Source: Paenibacillus terrae (GTDB lineage: Bacteria; Bacillota; Bacilli; Paenibacillales; Paenibacillaceae). From it: a stretch of DNA of 64,000 nucleotides. Shown here piece after piece: positions 35,382-43,209 of this stretch (position 1 is the first letter of the stretch; each line of letters begins with the position of its first letter). Under the pieces are notes generated by a model. The model ran no database searches, had not been told where the DNA came from, and saw nothing but the letters and a program-made list of their open reading frames with translations. The position numbers were made by a program, and so were the translations under genes. The DNA lies in assembly GCF_000943545.1 (NCBI RefSeq), contig NZ_JTHP01000007.1, forward strand, positions 62,001 to 126,000, read 5' to 3'.

Positions 35382-37160
35382 TTACATAGCTCCTCCGCTC
35401 GCAGGCTTGATGTTCTGCGTCGCCCGCAGAATCTCGGCTTTGAGACGGTAGCCAATTTGCGTAATAAGTCCCTCCACATCCAGCTTGTTTTCATGCACAG
35501 TTACCTGTACAGCCCCTGCTGGAAGATTGAATTGGTTCGTAGTTTCCGTCTTAAAATCCTTCAAAAAGCCGGAGAGTGTTCCCATTTGTTCTGGGCTGAT
35601 CTGTACTACTTGAGGAGTCGGATTACCATTGGCTTTACCTTTAGCTTTGGCTCCGTTGTTCGCATGAGCCGCAGTATTCAATAGTGGATTAGGATTGACC
35701 CCTTGGTTAGCGATAGCCATTGGACCATAAGGATTAGGGACGCCTTTTGCACCTGATTGCGGAGGCACGTATGCAACTGCACTATATAAAGGCGGCATAG
35801 TTGCTAATGGCTTAAGGGAGGCACCTATAGTCGAATGAGGCGGGATTGCAGGTTTAGGAACTTCAGGTGGCTTAGCTGGCTCTTTCTTAGGTTCATCTTT
35901 CTTACCAAAAGAAAAGAAATCAGAAAAGCCTTTACCAAAGTCTCCAGCCTTATCCGAAATCCAACCTGTGACCTGGGAAGCTTTTTCCCCAATAAATTTA
36001 CCAGCGGACTTTGCTTTGTCTATAATAGCGGGACCATAATCTGAGACTAATCCGCCAATTTTACCACCAACAAAGTCTCCCGCCATACCTCCAAGCGTAG
36101 AGCCAACCACAGTACCAATACCCGGAAGCAAAAATGAGCCTATAGCTCCACCTATCGCAGAACCAGCGGTCCCGCCTACAGTAGAACCAATAGCTTCTGC
36201 ACGTTCTTTACCGGAGGTAGCCTGCGCAATGTTCACAATATCCATCCCATAGCTTAATGGCCCCAGCAATTTTTTCGCGCCGCCTTTTAAAAGGTTCTTA
36301 AATAAGCCTGACCCGGCTTCCTCAGCTGCACCAGCAACGCTACTTGGTCTGATAATACTTGAGGCTGCATCTGCCGCAGCATTTGAACTTGCAGTGCTAG
36401 GTACTACACCAGCGGCTTCGCTTGGATTTATCATCCCCCAGCTTTTAGCCTGATCAAATAGTCCCTGTCCGCCTTCCAATAAATCTGAAGCTCCTCCAAA
36501 TTTTTCTAAAAATTCACCCCCAGATTTTCCTACATTAAGTGTCTTTTTAGCCAAATCTTTAAACTTTTCTGTTCGGGTAGTTCCCTGGAGCGGTCCCTTT
36601 AGGGTACCAAAATCAGTTTTAAATTTTTTGAATGCTTCCGGAGCCTCAGAAACGTTTTTTAATCCTTCACCAACTTTTTTAACATTACCAAGAAAATCTT
36701 GTACATTAGTTAAAAAACTCTTTGGCTCTTCTTCTTTCTTCTCACCGCCAAGCTTTAGAGAAGCTAAATTGCTACCTAAAGCTGCAATAGCAGTCGTGTT
36801 GGCGTTCACTGCAATAGTGTTCAATTGCACTGCAGTACTTAGCAAAACGATACTCGGATTGTTATCAACCTTGGATGGCCCTGATGCGGTAGCGGGAATA
36901 ATGCTCTGAACATTGACATTCCCCGAAGCGTTAATAATCTGGGATTTGACCTGGTTAATCTTGTTCAACAAATTATCCAAGCCTTTGGAGGCCATATCGT
37001 TCAGCACGATTTCCGGGGCCATGCGAGTACGGCCTATTTTCATTACACGTCCTTGAATCCGCTCAAAATAACGTTCCATCGCGCGCAATTCACGGTTCGC
37101 TTTAATGACGTTTTTAGGATCAATTACGAGATTCATACGGTAATTTAATGCTTCTGCCAT
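35382..37160 (-). CDS. xkdO: Tail tape measure protein (XkdO position)
   Basis: Protein of 592 aa. The N-terminal half is largely helical (NRELRAMERYFERIQGRVMK). A glycine/alanine-rich hydrophobic region at about 290-375 (GGTAGSAIGGAIGSFLLPGI) is typical of tape measures, and a proline-rich linker and coiled-coil end follow. It sets tail length; at 592 aa it implies a short tail compared with PBSX, whose tape measure is far longer. The ATG is 12 nt from AGGAGG, a long spacing; another ATG 5 nt from it opens only a 15-codon frame. Confidence 0.85.
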   Translation of the reverse strand: MAEALNYRMNLVIDPKNVIKANRELRAMERYFERIQGRVMKIGRTRMAPEIVLNDMASKGLDNLLNKINQVKSQIINASGNVNVQSIIPATASGPSKVDNNPSIVLLSTAVQLNTIAVNANTTAIAALGSNLASLKLGGEKKEEEPKSFLTNVQDFLGNVKKVGEGLKNVSEAPEAFKKFKTDFGTLKGPLQGTTRTEKFKDLAKKTLNVGKSGGEFLEKFGGASDLLEGGQGLFDQAKSWGMINPSEAAGVVPSTASSNAAADAASSIIRPSSVAGAAEEAGSGLFKNLLKGGAKKLLGPLSYGMDIVNIAQATSGKERAEAIGSTVGGTAGSAIGGAIGSFLLPGIGTVVGSTLGGMAGDFVGGKIGGLVSDYGPAIIDKAKSAGKFIGEKASQVTGWISDKAGDFGKGFSDFFSFGKKDEPKKEPAKPPEVPKPAIPPHSTIGASLKPLATMPPLYSAVAYVPPQSGAKGVPNPYGPMAIANQGVNPNPLLNTAAHANNGAKAKGKANGNPTPQVVQISPEQMGTLSGFLKDFKTETTNQFNLPAGAVQVTVHENKLDVEGLITQIGYRLKAEILRATQNIKPASGGAM

Positions 37161-37181
37161 ATTTCATGTTCACCTCCTTGT

Positions 37182-37345
37182 TCATGCTTTTGAAGAAACC
37201 ATACTGTCCATTTCCTGTTCAGCAAACGCCAGCAGCAGCATGCGCTCGCCACGGGGAAGCCGCCAAAAGTCTCCGGGGCGGAGGTGGTGCCGAACCCACA
37301 AGTGGTACAGCATCGTCGTCATTCCCCCGGAGCCGATTAGTTTTT
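37182..37345 (-). CDS. Downstream frame of the tail assembly chaperone (gpGT-like extension)
   Basis: In the -1 frame after the XkdN stop the sequence reads LIGSGGMTTMLYHLWVRHHL, then RPGDFWRLPRGERMLLLAFA and EQEMDSMVSSKA, and stops at 37182, just before the tape measure. An ATG at 37322 exists but has no good ribosome binding site. The block WxxP(R)GERxLLLAFAEQEM is typical of the T part of gpG/gpGT chaperones coded between tube and tape measure. It is expected to be made as a fusion to XkdN by frameshifting at 37340-37346. Confidence 0.82.
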
Positions 37346-37771
37346 TAGATCAGCAATTTCCACCCCAAAGCCGGACAGTTCCAGCACCTTATCTCCAACT
37401 GCATCCAGTTCACCCGCCAGCAGCATACGACGGACAGATTGTTCGCCACCGGACAGCTTCAAACGGCTTGTAATCCGGGGATCGCCCCAGCCGCTAAGGG
37501 ACAAGCCCTTCACTTCCAATTTTCCAGTAGCTTCCGAAATCAACAAGGCGTTGAACGTTTCAGTATCTACCTTCTCATCCACTGCACCCTTTACGGTACG
37601 GCGAATGGTACACCGTTCACGAATGCTGTCCACTTTGCTGGAGGTCAAGCCATGCAGCACAATTTTCATATCCAGACGCTTGATACGCACCGTTTCCTCC
37701 GGCAATTTTTCAGCGGCTTCAAACAGGCTGTCCAAAATTTGTTCTTCTGTCATATTTTCATTCAAGCTCAT
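37337..37771 (-). CDS. xkdN: Tail assembly chaperone XkdN (gpG-like)
   Basis: Protein of 144 aa (MSLNENMTEEQILDSLFEAAEKLPEE...). It lies between the tube gene and the tape measure, the fixed place of phage tail assembly chaperones. It contains IKRLDMKIVLHGLTSSKVDSI and LSGWGDPRITSRLKLSGGEQ, as in PBSX XkdN. GGGAG lies about 8 nt before the ATG. The gene ends CTA AAA AAC TAA, a textbook slippery heptamer followed at once by the stop. A portion of ribosomes should therefore extend into the next frame to give the longer G-T form. Confidence 0.9.
   Translation of the reverse strand: MSLNENMTEEQILDSLFEAAEKLPEETVRIKRLDMKIVLHGLTSSKVDSIRERCTIRRTVKGAVDEKVDTETFNALLISEATGKLEVKGLSLSGWGDPRITSRLKLSGGEQSVRRMLLAGELDAVGDKVLELSGFGVEIADLKN
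37340..37346 (-). promoter_or_regulatory. A AAA AAC slippery site for -1 frameshifting
   Basis: On the minus strand the last sense codons of xkdN are CTA AAA AAC followed by TAA, giving the heptamer A AAA AAC in the correct X XXY YYZ phase. A -1 slip enters a 53-codon open frame that ends before the tape measure gene. GC-rich sequence 7-70 nt downstream could supply a stimulatory structure. Confidence 0.85.
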
Positions 37772-37845
37772 AAGTCATTCTCCCTTATTATCAATTTGTA
37801 TTGAGGAACGGAACACCTTATGGCATCCCATCCCCCGTATTCATA

Positions 37846-38253
37846 TTAGTTCGCTACAATCGGATCAAGCAGCTCATAACCTTCAAAGGTGAAGGTCGTT
37901 TCTTCCTGCACTTCCTCGCCAGCTGTCCAGTTGGCAAGCTGAATTTTGTCAGGAGTGCAACGAATGAGACGAATACTTTCATGTCCGAAGGCTTCTGGAT
38001 CATCCAGTTTGGTAATAATCTCAAAACGGTTAAAACCACGACGAATCATATCGGACGTAACCTTGTAGCCACTCATCGTGCCCGTCCCTTTTTTGATACC
38101 GCGTTTGTGAACCTTCCAGTCATTGCCCACGAGGTTCAGCTCGCGTTTTTCCATTTCCACGCTGGCTTCCAGCTTATTGATATTCGTCTGCCATACCCCG
38201 TCCACATGCGCCTGACCATACGTACCTAAAATGACTCTTGAAGCATCCAACAT
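37846..38253 (-). CDS. xkdM: Tail tube protein XkdM (DUF2001)
   Basis: Protein of 135 aa, the inner tube of the contractile tail. It begins MLDASRVILGTYGQAHVDGVW and contains KRELNLVGNDWKVHKRGIKKGTGTMSGYKVT, the XkdM/DUF2001 pattern. GAGGAGG lies about 9 nt before the ATG. It follows the sheath gene after 63 nt, in the normal PBSX order. Confidence 0.94.
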   Translation of the reverse strand: MLDASRVILGTYGQAHVDGVWQTNINKLEASVEMEKRELNLVGNDWKVHKRGIKKGTGTMSGYKVTSDMIRRGFNRFEIITKLDDPEAFGHESIRLIRCTPDKIQLANWTAGEEVQEETTFTFEGYELLDPIVAN

Positions 38254-38316
38254 TTATTTTTCCTCCTCAAAATGATCCATAATATAGTTTTGGATTTCTA
38301 ATTTTCCACGACATTC

Positions 38317-39783
38317 TTATTGCACGTAAAATGTACCGAACAGTTGCTCCATCACGTCGGTCAGCTTCACGTTCCATTGCAGGAACACTTGATCCGGCTC
38401 CGGTTTGATAACTGGCGCATCGCCATAGTAGGCTGGGTCGAGAATGACATCGTAACCATCGGCTTCGATCACGTTACTCAGCGACAGCTGTGCCAAATAT
38501 TCTTTGATCGCACCGATGAGTGCCAGACGGCCTTCCACGGTGTTGTTGATTTTGCCAATGTAAGTCTCTTCGGCTGCACGCTGCAAGTCAGCGTTAATAG
38601 CATCCATAACGCGGATGGAACGGATTTTCTTCCATGCGTTGTTTTGTCCGGCAGCCGGGTTCACCAAGCTGTTGATACCGCGCAACGCTTTGACCTGACG
38701 GCCGTCGAAGAACAGCAGGAAGACACCATTACGGACAGCCTGCTCCTGCTCGGAACGTGTCCAGCGGCGGGTTACATCCTCAAAAGGCGTCACCGCATAT
38801 GTCGCGGATTGATTCAGACGTTGGCCTGCGATCAGTCCGGCTACATAAGCAGCCGTTTGAGCGGAGCTGTAGTCCGTACCTGCCAGACGCACGCCAGTAC
38901 CCACGTTTACGATACCTTCATGGTTGAGCGCCAGAGAACGGGCAGAGGCCAAGCTGACAGCGGTTTTGGATACATCATCTGCCGCAGAACCACCGAACAC
39001 GGCGATAACGCCCTTGCCTTCGCTGCGGACACGCTTGATCCAGGCGGCAAAGCTTTGCAGCAAGGCCAGATCGGCTGCATAATCGAGCGCGAGGACGTTA
39101 AATTCCTGTCCTTCGAGCGCTTCCTGCATCGCGATATAATCCGCATTAACCAGCGTGCTATTACCACTGTTACCGCCTGTGAGATGAACGCCGCTGACAT
39201 CCACAGGAATACCGCCCTTGCCGACAACCTCGGCTTTCACCCATACGTTTTCGCTGTTCGTGTTCATCGCTTCGGCGATCGAAGCAGCCGTACCGTCACT
39301 GCCTTTATACGTACCCAGCAGCTTAGTGCCCTCATAGAGACGCACCTCACGGGCTTGCTCGTCACCCAAGGTTGGCTGTACCGTTACGGCAAAGCCATTA
39401 CCGCGACTACCTGTGTACAAAGCCTGCAAGCGCAGCACATCGGTTGGTGCCTCACCGCCATTTTTCAGCGTCACAGTTGCTTGAGCAGCCGTGTCATCTG
39501 CCAAACGGTAGGCCAACAGCTTTTTCGGTCCACCCAGCAGAGCCAGATACAGTGTAGAGTACGCTGTCGCACCATCCAGGCTGTCATTGGAAAAGATTTG
39601 GCTGATCGCCGTTTCGCTGCCAATCTCTACAAACTCACGTACAGGTCCCCAGTTGGCTTTAACCGGCACAACGACCGTACCGCGTGAACCACCTTGAATC
39701 GCTGAAGCTGCTGCTGCCTGAAAATTCATATACAAACCCGGCAATACCGGTTTATTCGTGTTTTCCCATGTTCCGCCTGCCAT
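38317..39783 (-). CDS. xkdK: Contractile tail sheath protein XkdK
   Basis: Tail sheath of 488 aa. It starts with the family pattern WENTNKPVLPGLYMNFQ...A and GGSRGTVVVPVKANWGP; the C-terminal domain carries DAINADLQRAAEETYIGKINN, GRLALIGAIKEYL and DVILDPAYYGDAPVIKPEPD. It wraps the tube and contracts to drive the tube into the target envelope. Its presence makes the particle R-type (contractile). AAGGTGG lies 7 nt before the ATG. A long antisense frame of 455 codons covers it but is a codon-bias shadow. Confidence 0.96.
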   Translation of the reverse strand: MAGGTWENTNKPVLPGLYMNFQAAAASAIQGGSRGTVVVPVKANWGPVREFVEIGSETAISQIFSNDSLDGATAYSTLYLALLGGPKKLLAYRLADDTAAQATVTLKNGGEAPTDVLRLQALYTGSRGNGFAVTVQPTLGDEQAREVRLYEGTKLLGTYKGSDGTAASIAEAMNTNSENVWVKAEVVGKGGIPVDVSGVHLTGGNSGNSTLVNADYIAMQEALEGQEFNVLALDYAADLALLQSFAAWIKRVRSEGKGVIAVFGGSAADDVSKTAVSLASARSLALNHEGIVNVGTGVRLAGTDYSSAQTAAYVAGLIAGQRLNQSATYAVTPFEDVTRRWTRSEQEQAVRNGVFLLFFDGRQVKALRGINSLVNPAAGQNNAWKKIRSIRVMDAINADLQRAAEETYIGKINNTVEGRLALIGAIKEYLAQLSLSNVIEADGYDVILDPAYYGDAPVIKPEPDQVFLQWNVKLTDVMEQLFGTFYVQ

Positions 39784-39785
39784 AA

Positions 39786-40004
39786 TTAGTCCACCTTCGC
39801 TTTCATAAATTGTTCGATTTTAGTGTGTGCTTCTGCTACCGTGAACAGATTGTCCTGTGTGCCAAAAAAGGCGCCTGCCAGCACTTCTTCCTTCACGGAA
39901 AACAATTGCTCCGCGTGCTCCTTAAGCTCCTCCAGCGTATAGCGGGGGCCGCTTGCTTCCTGCCCGGCATTGACCGGGGCCTTCTCGTTGTTGTCCAAGG
40001 TCAC
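39786..40004 (-). CDS. Hypothetical small protein before the sheath
   Basis: About 72 aa: MTLDNNEKAPVNAG, then TLEELKEHAEQLFSVKEEVL and FTVAEAHTKIEQFMKAK. An acidic, helical protein coded 2 nt before the tail sheath; PBSX-like clusters often have a small gene here with similar composition. The start is taken as GTG 40004, 5 nt after GAGGTGG; GTG 40013 is the alternative but lies on that motif. Function unknown; a tail-assembly helper is possible. Confidence 0.7.
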   Translation of the reverse strand: MTLDNNEKAPVNAGQEASGPRYTLEELKEHAEQLFSVKEEVLAGAFFGTQDNLFTVAEAHTKIEQFMKAKVD

Positions 40005-40014
40005 TCGGACCACC

Positions 40015-40878
40015 TCATTTCAAAATAGGATGAATTTCCACTCTGCGGATTAACGCCGCTTCCTCAGCCGGACGCATACGCCGCTGTACCAGCGTCAGCC
40101 GGAGCTGACCGTCCAAAATCGCATCCGCCTGCAAATCTGCGGAAGCTTCCGCCGTGGACATATAACGGCCCTTCTCCTGATCCAGAGGAAGCTGAATTTG
40201 AGCGCCAAAGCCCTCGACCAGCACGGAAGCCGCGCGATTCTCTTCAGCAGTGTCCGGGGCAATAACGTGCCCAATGAACCGTTTGCGAAGTTCATACATG
40301 GAGGCTCCCGCCATCCTGGTCTCGCAGCCGCTCAGCCGCCATAGCACCGCGTGCCGTCCCGGCTGTGCGGGCCATGCATCGGCGTACACCGACCACGTTT
40401 CGCCCAACTGCTTCTGCGTCCAGCGGGTCAGCGCCGCCAGCCATTCATCCGGCTGTGCAACACCGTTTGCCGGAGCGGCCGCCGGACTACCTTCCGTTTC
40501 AGGCACATACACGCCAAAACGTAGCGTTCTGTAGGCCTTGCCCGTGACGGTATCCAGCTTTTCCGCATCCCGCACGCCCAAATAGTGCGCGGTAAAAGCT
40601 GACGTGTCCTCGCCTTCGCCTGTCACCGGTTCCCGGTGCAGTCCGGCAATCAGGGCGCTCGCCCATACATCAGCCTGTGCCAGCCCGGCTTGTCCTGCGT
40701 ACAGCTTGATGCGGACAACCTGCCGATATCCGGCCCAGGACGACTTCCAAATTTCCTCGCCCAGCGCCATAACGGCGTACGGCTCCTCTGCCGTCTGCGA
40801 CGGTGGCTGAACATCGTATACGCGCCCTTGAAGCGCTGGAACAATGTCAATGAGCTTTTGTTTAAAGGCTTGTCTCAT
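40015..40878 (-). CDS. Tail completion/terminator-like protein
   Basis: About 287 aa from MRQAFKQKLIDIVPALQGRV. The first 130 residues (RVYDVQPPSQTAEEPYAVMALGEE, RQVVRIKLYAG) resemble small tail-terminator/tail-completion proteins (DUF3168-like); a second domain of about 130 residues follows (WTQKQLGETWSVYADAWPAQ). It is the first large gene of the tail operon. The frame is open to an ATG at 40998, giving 327 aa. I prefer ATG 40878 because it overlaps the stop of a short frame with a proper ribosome binding site (ATGA). The choice is uncertain. Confidence 0.68.
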   Translation of the reverse strand: MRQAFKQKLIDIVPALQGRVYDVQPPSQTAEEPYAVMALGEEIWKSSWAGYRQVVRIKLYAGQAGLAQADVWASALIAGLHREPVTGEGEDTSAFTAHYLGVRDAEKLDTVTGKAYRTLRFGVYVPETEGSPAAAPANGVAQPDEWLAALTRWTQKQLGETWSVYADAWPAQPGRHAVLWRLSGCETRMAGASMYELRKRFIGHVIAPDTAEENRAASVLVEGFGAQIQLPLDQEKGRYMSTAEASADLQADAILDGQLRLTLVQRRMRPAEEAALIRRVEIHPILK

Positions 40879-41012
40879 CCTGCGGCATGCCACCTTTGCG
40901 CATCCTGCACTCGCATGTTGTGGCTGCTTAGCCAGGCTTTTTTCCACTTCCGTGTTCTCATCCGGCGTAGCCTCAACCTCATGCATTGCAACATCCATTG
41001 CTTAGGCAACAC
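40875..41012 (-). CDS. Possible 45-aa leader gene of the tail operon
   Basis: GTG start 4 nt after AAAGGAGG; ends in TGA overlapping the next start (ATGA). The predicted peptide is rich in Arg and Trp (MRLRLRRMRTRKWKKAWLSS). The composition is unusual for a real protein, but the signals are textbook. It may be a real small protein, or a translated leader that couples ribosomes into the tail gene. If the next gene instead starts at 40998, this frame is a shadow. Confidence 0.35.
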   Translation of the reverse strand: MLPKQWMLQCMRLRLRRMRTRKWKKAWLSSHNMRVQDAQRWHAAG

Positions 41013-41068
41013 GACTCCTCCTTTCTGTAAAACAATTCCCGGGAATCGACAGGGACGACAACCGCATG

Positions 41069-41091
41069 AAAAAACCGGCCCTGGTGGCCGG
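41069..41091 (-). terminator. Intrinsic terminator in the tail-operon leader
   Basis: On the minus strand CCGGCC-accag-GGCCGG followed by T6. It stands 57 nt before the first reading frame of the tail operon and downstream of the LexA-type box. It would stop transcripts from that side unless they are antiterminated or a promoter lies after it. Confidence 0.85.
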
Positions 41092-41232
41092 CTAACGTTT
41101 GACTGTGTGTGTCTTCGGTATGTCCTCTTGTCTTGATTCCCGATGATATAATCTTACACCCTTATAACGAATGCGTTGCCGGGGAAATGGACGATAAAAG
41201 CAGAGACTAGGGATGAAATTAGGCGGTATTTA

Positions 41233-41248
41233 GAGAACATGTGTTCTC
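41233..41248. promoter_or_regulatory. LexA (SOS) box upstream of the tail operon
   Basis: GAGAACATGTGTTCTC, a perfect 16-bp palindrome. The core GAAC-N4-GTTC is the B. subtilis LexA/DinR box (consensus CGAACATATGTTCG). It lies about 220 nt before the first tail reading frame and after the arpU terminator, so it belongs to the tail operon and not to arpU. It predicts induction of the particles by DNA damage. Confidence 0.75.
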
Positions 41249-41254
41249 GTTATT

Positions 41255-41297
41255 AAAAAAGACCTTGACCCCCGCTATTGCAGGAAATCAAAGCCTT
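41255..41297 (-). terminator. Intrinsic terminator of the arpU gene
   Basis: On the minus strand AAGGCTTTGA pairs with TCAAGGTCTT (two G-U pairs), with an inner CCTGC/GCGGG stem, followed by a T run. It lies 50 nt after the arpU stop. Confidence 0.78.
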
Positions 41298-41347
41298 TTA
41301 AGAAACGATATTAAAATAGAAATGCGAACGAATGGATAATTATTACA

Positions 41348-41824
41348 TCATCCCAATTTTCGATCCGCGCCCTTCTGTAAGCCTCCCAGATTCAAAACAC
41401 CCTGATCCGCCAGTGCAAGCGCCATTTTGTAAAAAGCCCGTGTACGGATTTTCGTGTACGTATCCTTGCTTACTGGCGGGTCGAGCACATAATTGTAAAC
41501 CTTGTAGTCGAACACATCGTCATCCTTTAAATAACGCTCACGGATGAGCAGCTGTTCGCGTTCATTCAAACGGCCGACTACGGCATCCACCATTTTGCAA
41601 TAAGCCAAGCGAGCCGCAGGAGCATCTACATTATATACGGCTGTCCGTGCCGTTGGATCGCTGGTCACATTCGTCGGTCCGTTCGGGCGATCCGTATAGC
41701 CGGCAGTGATAAAACTTTCCCGGTCCATAAAGGTAATGGTTTTATAAATCCGATATTTTTCAAATACCCCCTCCAGTGCGTTCTGCGTTTTGCGTCTGTC
41801 CAATTCGGGTAGGTTATTTTTCAT
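41348..41824 (-). CDS. ArpU-family phage transcription regulator
   Basis: Protein of about 158 aa: KNNLPELDRRKTQNALEGVF at the start, then RLNEREQLLIRERYLKDDDV and SKDTYTKIRTRAFYKMALAL at the end. This is the ArpU/LtrC pattern, a sigma-70-region-4-like fold that activates late phage promoters. It is therefore the likely activator of the tail operon. The ATG at 41824 is 12 nt after AAGGAG; a TTG nearer the site (41833) is possible. It forms its own unit with a terminator. Confidence 0.82.
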   Translation of the reverse strand: MKNNLPELDRRKTQNALEGVFEKYRIYKTITFMDRESFITAGYTDRPNGPTNVTSDPTARTAVYNVDAPAARLAYCKMVDAVVGRLNEREQLLIRERYLKDDDVFDYKVYNYVLDPPVSKDTYTKIRTRAFYKMALALADQGVLNLGGLQKGADRKLG

Positions 41825-41879
41825 GTAAAGCAACACTCCTTATCTTATGCCTTTTGACAATGATGTATTTTTTAGATCC

Positions 41880-41995
41880 AGAATTTTGCAAAATTCGATT
41901 CCAGTCGCTCCCTAGTGCAATATATAGACGAACTAGACCCTTTCGATTTATATATTGTTCATTGGAAGTCGCTTATTGGATTTTTGCAAAATCCT
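41880..41995. repeat. 116-bp palindromic repeat, copy B1
   Basis: Subfamily B: ends AGAATTTTGC / GCAAAATCCT, central arms CAATATATAGA / T-TATATATTG. It matches copy B2 at 43210-43325 in inverted orientation with only a handful of differences. It lies 56 nt upstream of the ArpU gene and on the left side of the xre-immA pair. Confidence 0.9.
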
Positions 41996-42224
41996 CAATC
42001 GTACAACTCTTACGTTTACAATTTGTTCCCCTTTTGTTCGTATTATGAGTATAACATAGCATTATTTAGGATAGCTATCCATCAGCAAAAAAAGCGGTAT
42101 AGCTTCAAAAACAGGATATTCGCTTTATTTTCCTATGCCTTTTGGCATATTACGTGCTTTTACTATTTACCTAATGGTATAATGAAACTAATCTTTTATT
42201 CTGTTGCAGAAGGGAGCCGCCATT

Positions 42225-42695
42225 GTGGAACAACCAGCATTTGGAACATACTTAAAGCAGCAGCGTGAGCACAAGCAATGGAGCATTAACCAATTGGCAG
42301 AAGCGGCTGGCATCAGCAATTCACAAATTTCCCGCATTGAAAACGGGCTGCGTGGAGTACCCAAGCCCTCTACTCTCCGCAAAATAGCGGACGCGCTCAG
42401 CGTATCGTATACCGAGATGATGAAGAACGCCGGATATTGGGGAGAAGATGATTCCGTAGAGCAACATTCACACGACTCCTATCGTTCCAACGTACCGGAA
42501 TGGGCTACTTCCAAAGACCGCTGGGATTTTAAAAAAATGCTAGAGGAAGACGGCGAATTGATGTTCGACGGCATTCCACTGGATAAAGAAGATCGTCAAC
42601 GGATCAAGGATGTGCTAACTGGTCTGTTCTGGGAAGCCAAACAGATGAACAAGCATAAACCCAAATCGCCCCCAGCGGGCAGTGATCAGGAATAG
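42225..42695 (+). CDS. XRE-family repressor of the tailocin locus (ImmR-like)
   Basis: Protein of 156 aa. An HTH_3 domain lies at residues about 7-62 (YLKQQREHKQWSINQLAEAA, SNSQISRIENGLRGVPKPS), followed by a C-terminal region with KDRWDFKKMLEEDGELMFDG. The start is GTG 42225, 8 nt after AAGGGAG; an ATG seven codons earlier has no site. A TATAAT lies at 42178-42183. It is followed 11 nt later by a metalloprotease gene, the ImmR-ImmA arrangement in which the protease removes the repressor after DNA damage. Divergent from arpU. Confidence 0.9.
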   Translation: MEQPAFGTYLKQQREHKQWSINQLAEAAGISNSQISRIENGLRGVPKPSTLRKIADALSVSYTEMMKNAGYWGEDDSVEQHSHDSYRSNVPEWATSKDRWDFKKMLEEDGELMFDGIPLDKEDRQRIKDVLTGLFWEAKQMNKHKPKSPPAGSDQE

Positions 42696-42706
42696 CAGGT
42701 GAGCGC

Positions 42707-43132
42707 ATGAACGAACTCATTCACAAACTCGTCCGAAAATACCGCACGAACTCCCCCTTCGATATTGCGGAAGCTCTGGGTATTCATATCCGTTACTGCG
42801 ATCTGGGCCCCACAACCAAAGGGCTGTATTACCGCAAGCTGCGCAGAAGATTCATCGTCATCCACAACGGGCTTACACCGGAATGGGAACGATTCGTCTG
42901 TGCGCATGAATTAGGGCATGATCGGCTTCATAAAGGCGTCAGCCGCTTTTTTATGGAGGAGCATTCCTACTTTTTCCCCGGCAAATTTGAGATGCAAGCC
43001 AACCGCTTCGCTGTGCTATTGCTCAGTGAAGGACAACCACCGCTTACTGACGAAACGCAGGAGCATTATTTATCCCGGATCGGTCTGCCCAAGGAGGCTG
43101 CCCTTTTTTTTGACCCTAAAACGGAACATTAG
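42707..43132 (+). CDS. ImmA/IrrE-family metallopeptidase
   Basis: Protein of 141 aa with the zinc-protease motif HELGH at residues 67-71 (FVCAHELGHDRLH) and a later Glu in FEMQANRFA. ImmA enzymes cleave the cognate XRE repressor coded next to them, as in ICEBs1 and related elements. AGGTGAG lies about 5 nt before the ATG. It forms a two-gene unit with the repressor; both sit between inverted copies B1 and B2 of the 116-bp repeat. Confidence 0.92.
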   Translation: MNELIHKLVRKYRTNSPFDIAEALGIHIRYCDLGPTTKGLYYRKLRRRFIVIHNGLTPEWERFVCAHELGHDRLHKGVSRFFMEEHSYFFPGKFEMQANRFAVLLLSEGQPPLTDETQEHYLSRIGLPKEAALFFDPKTEH

Positions 43133-43209
43133 TTCCCACATCTAATTGTCGTTTATTAATTCCTCTTCAATATAGGTAATTTGGCGATGGCTTTAACAAC
43201 CGATATGCA

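Noticed and set aside
38320..39687. Open frame of 455 codons antisense to the tail sheath gene
   Set aside because: It mirrors the sheath codons on the opposite strand, has no ribosome binding site and its translation shows no family pattern; a codon-bias shadow.
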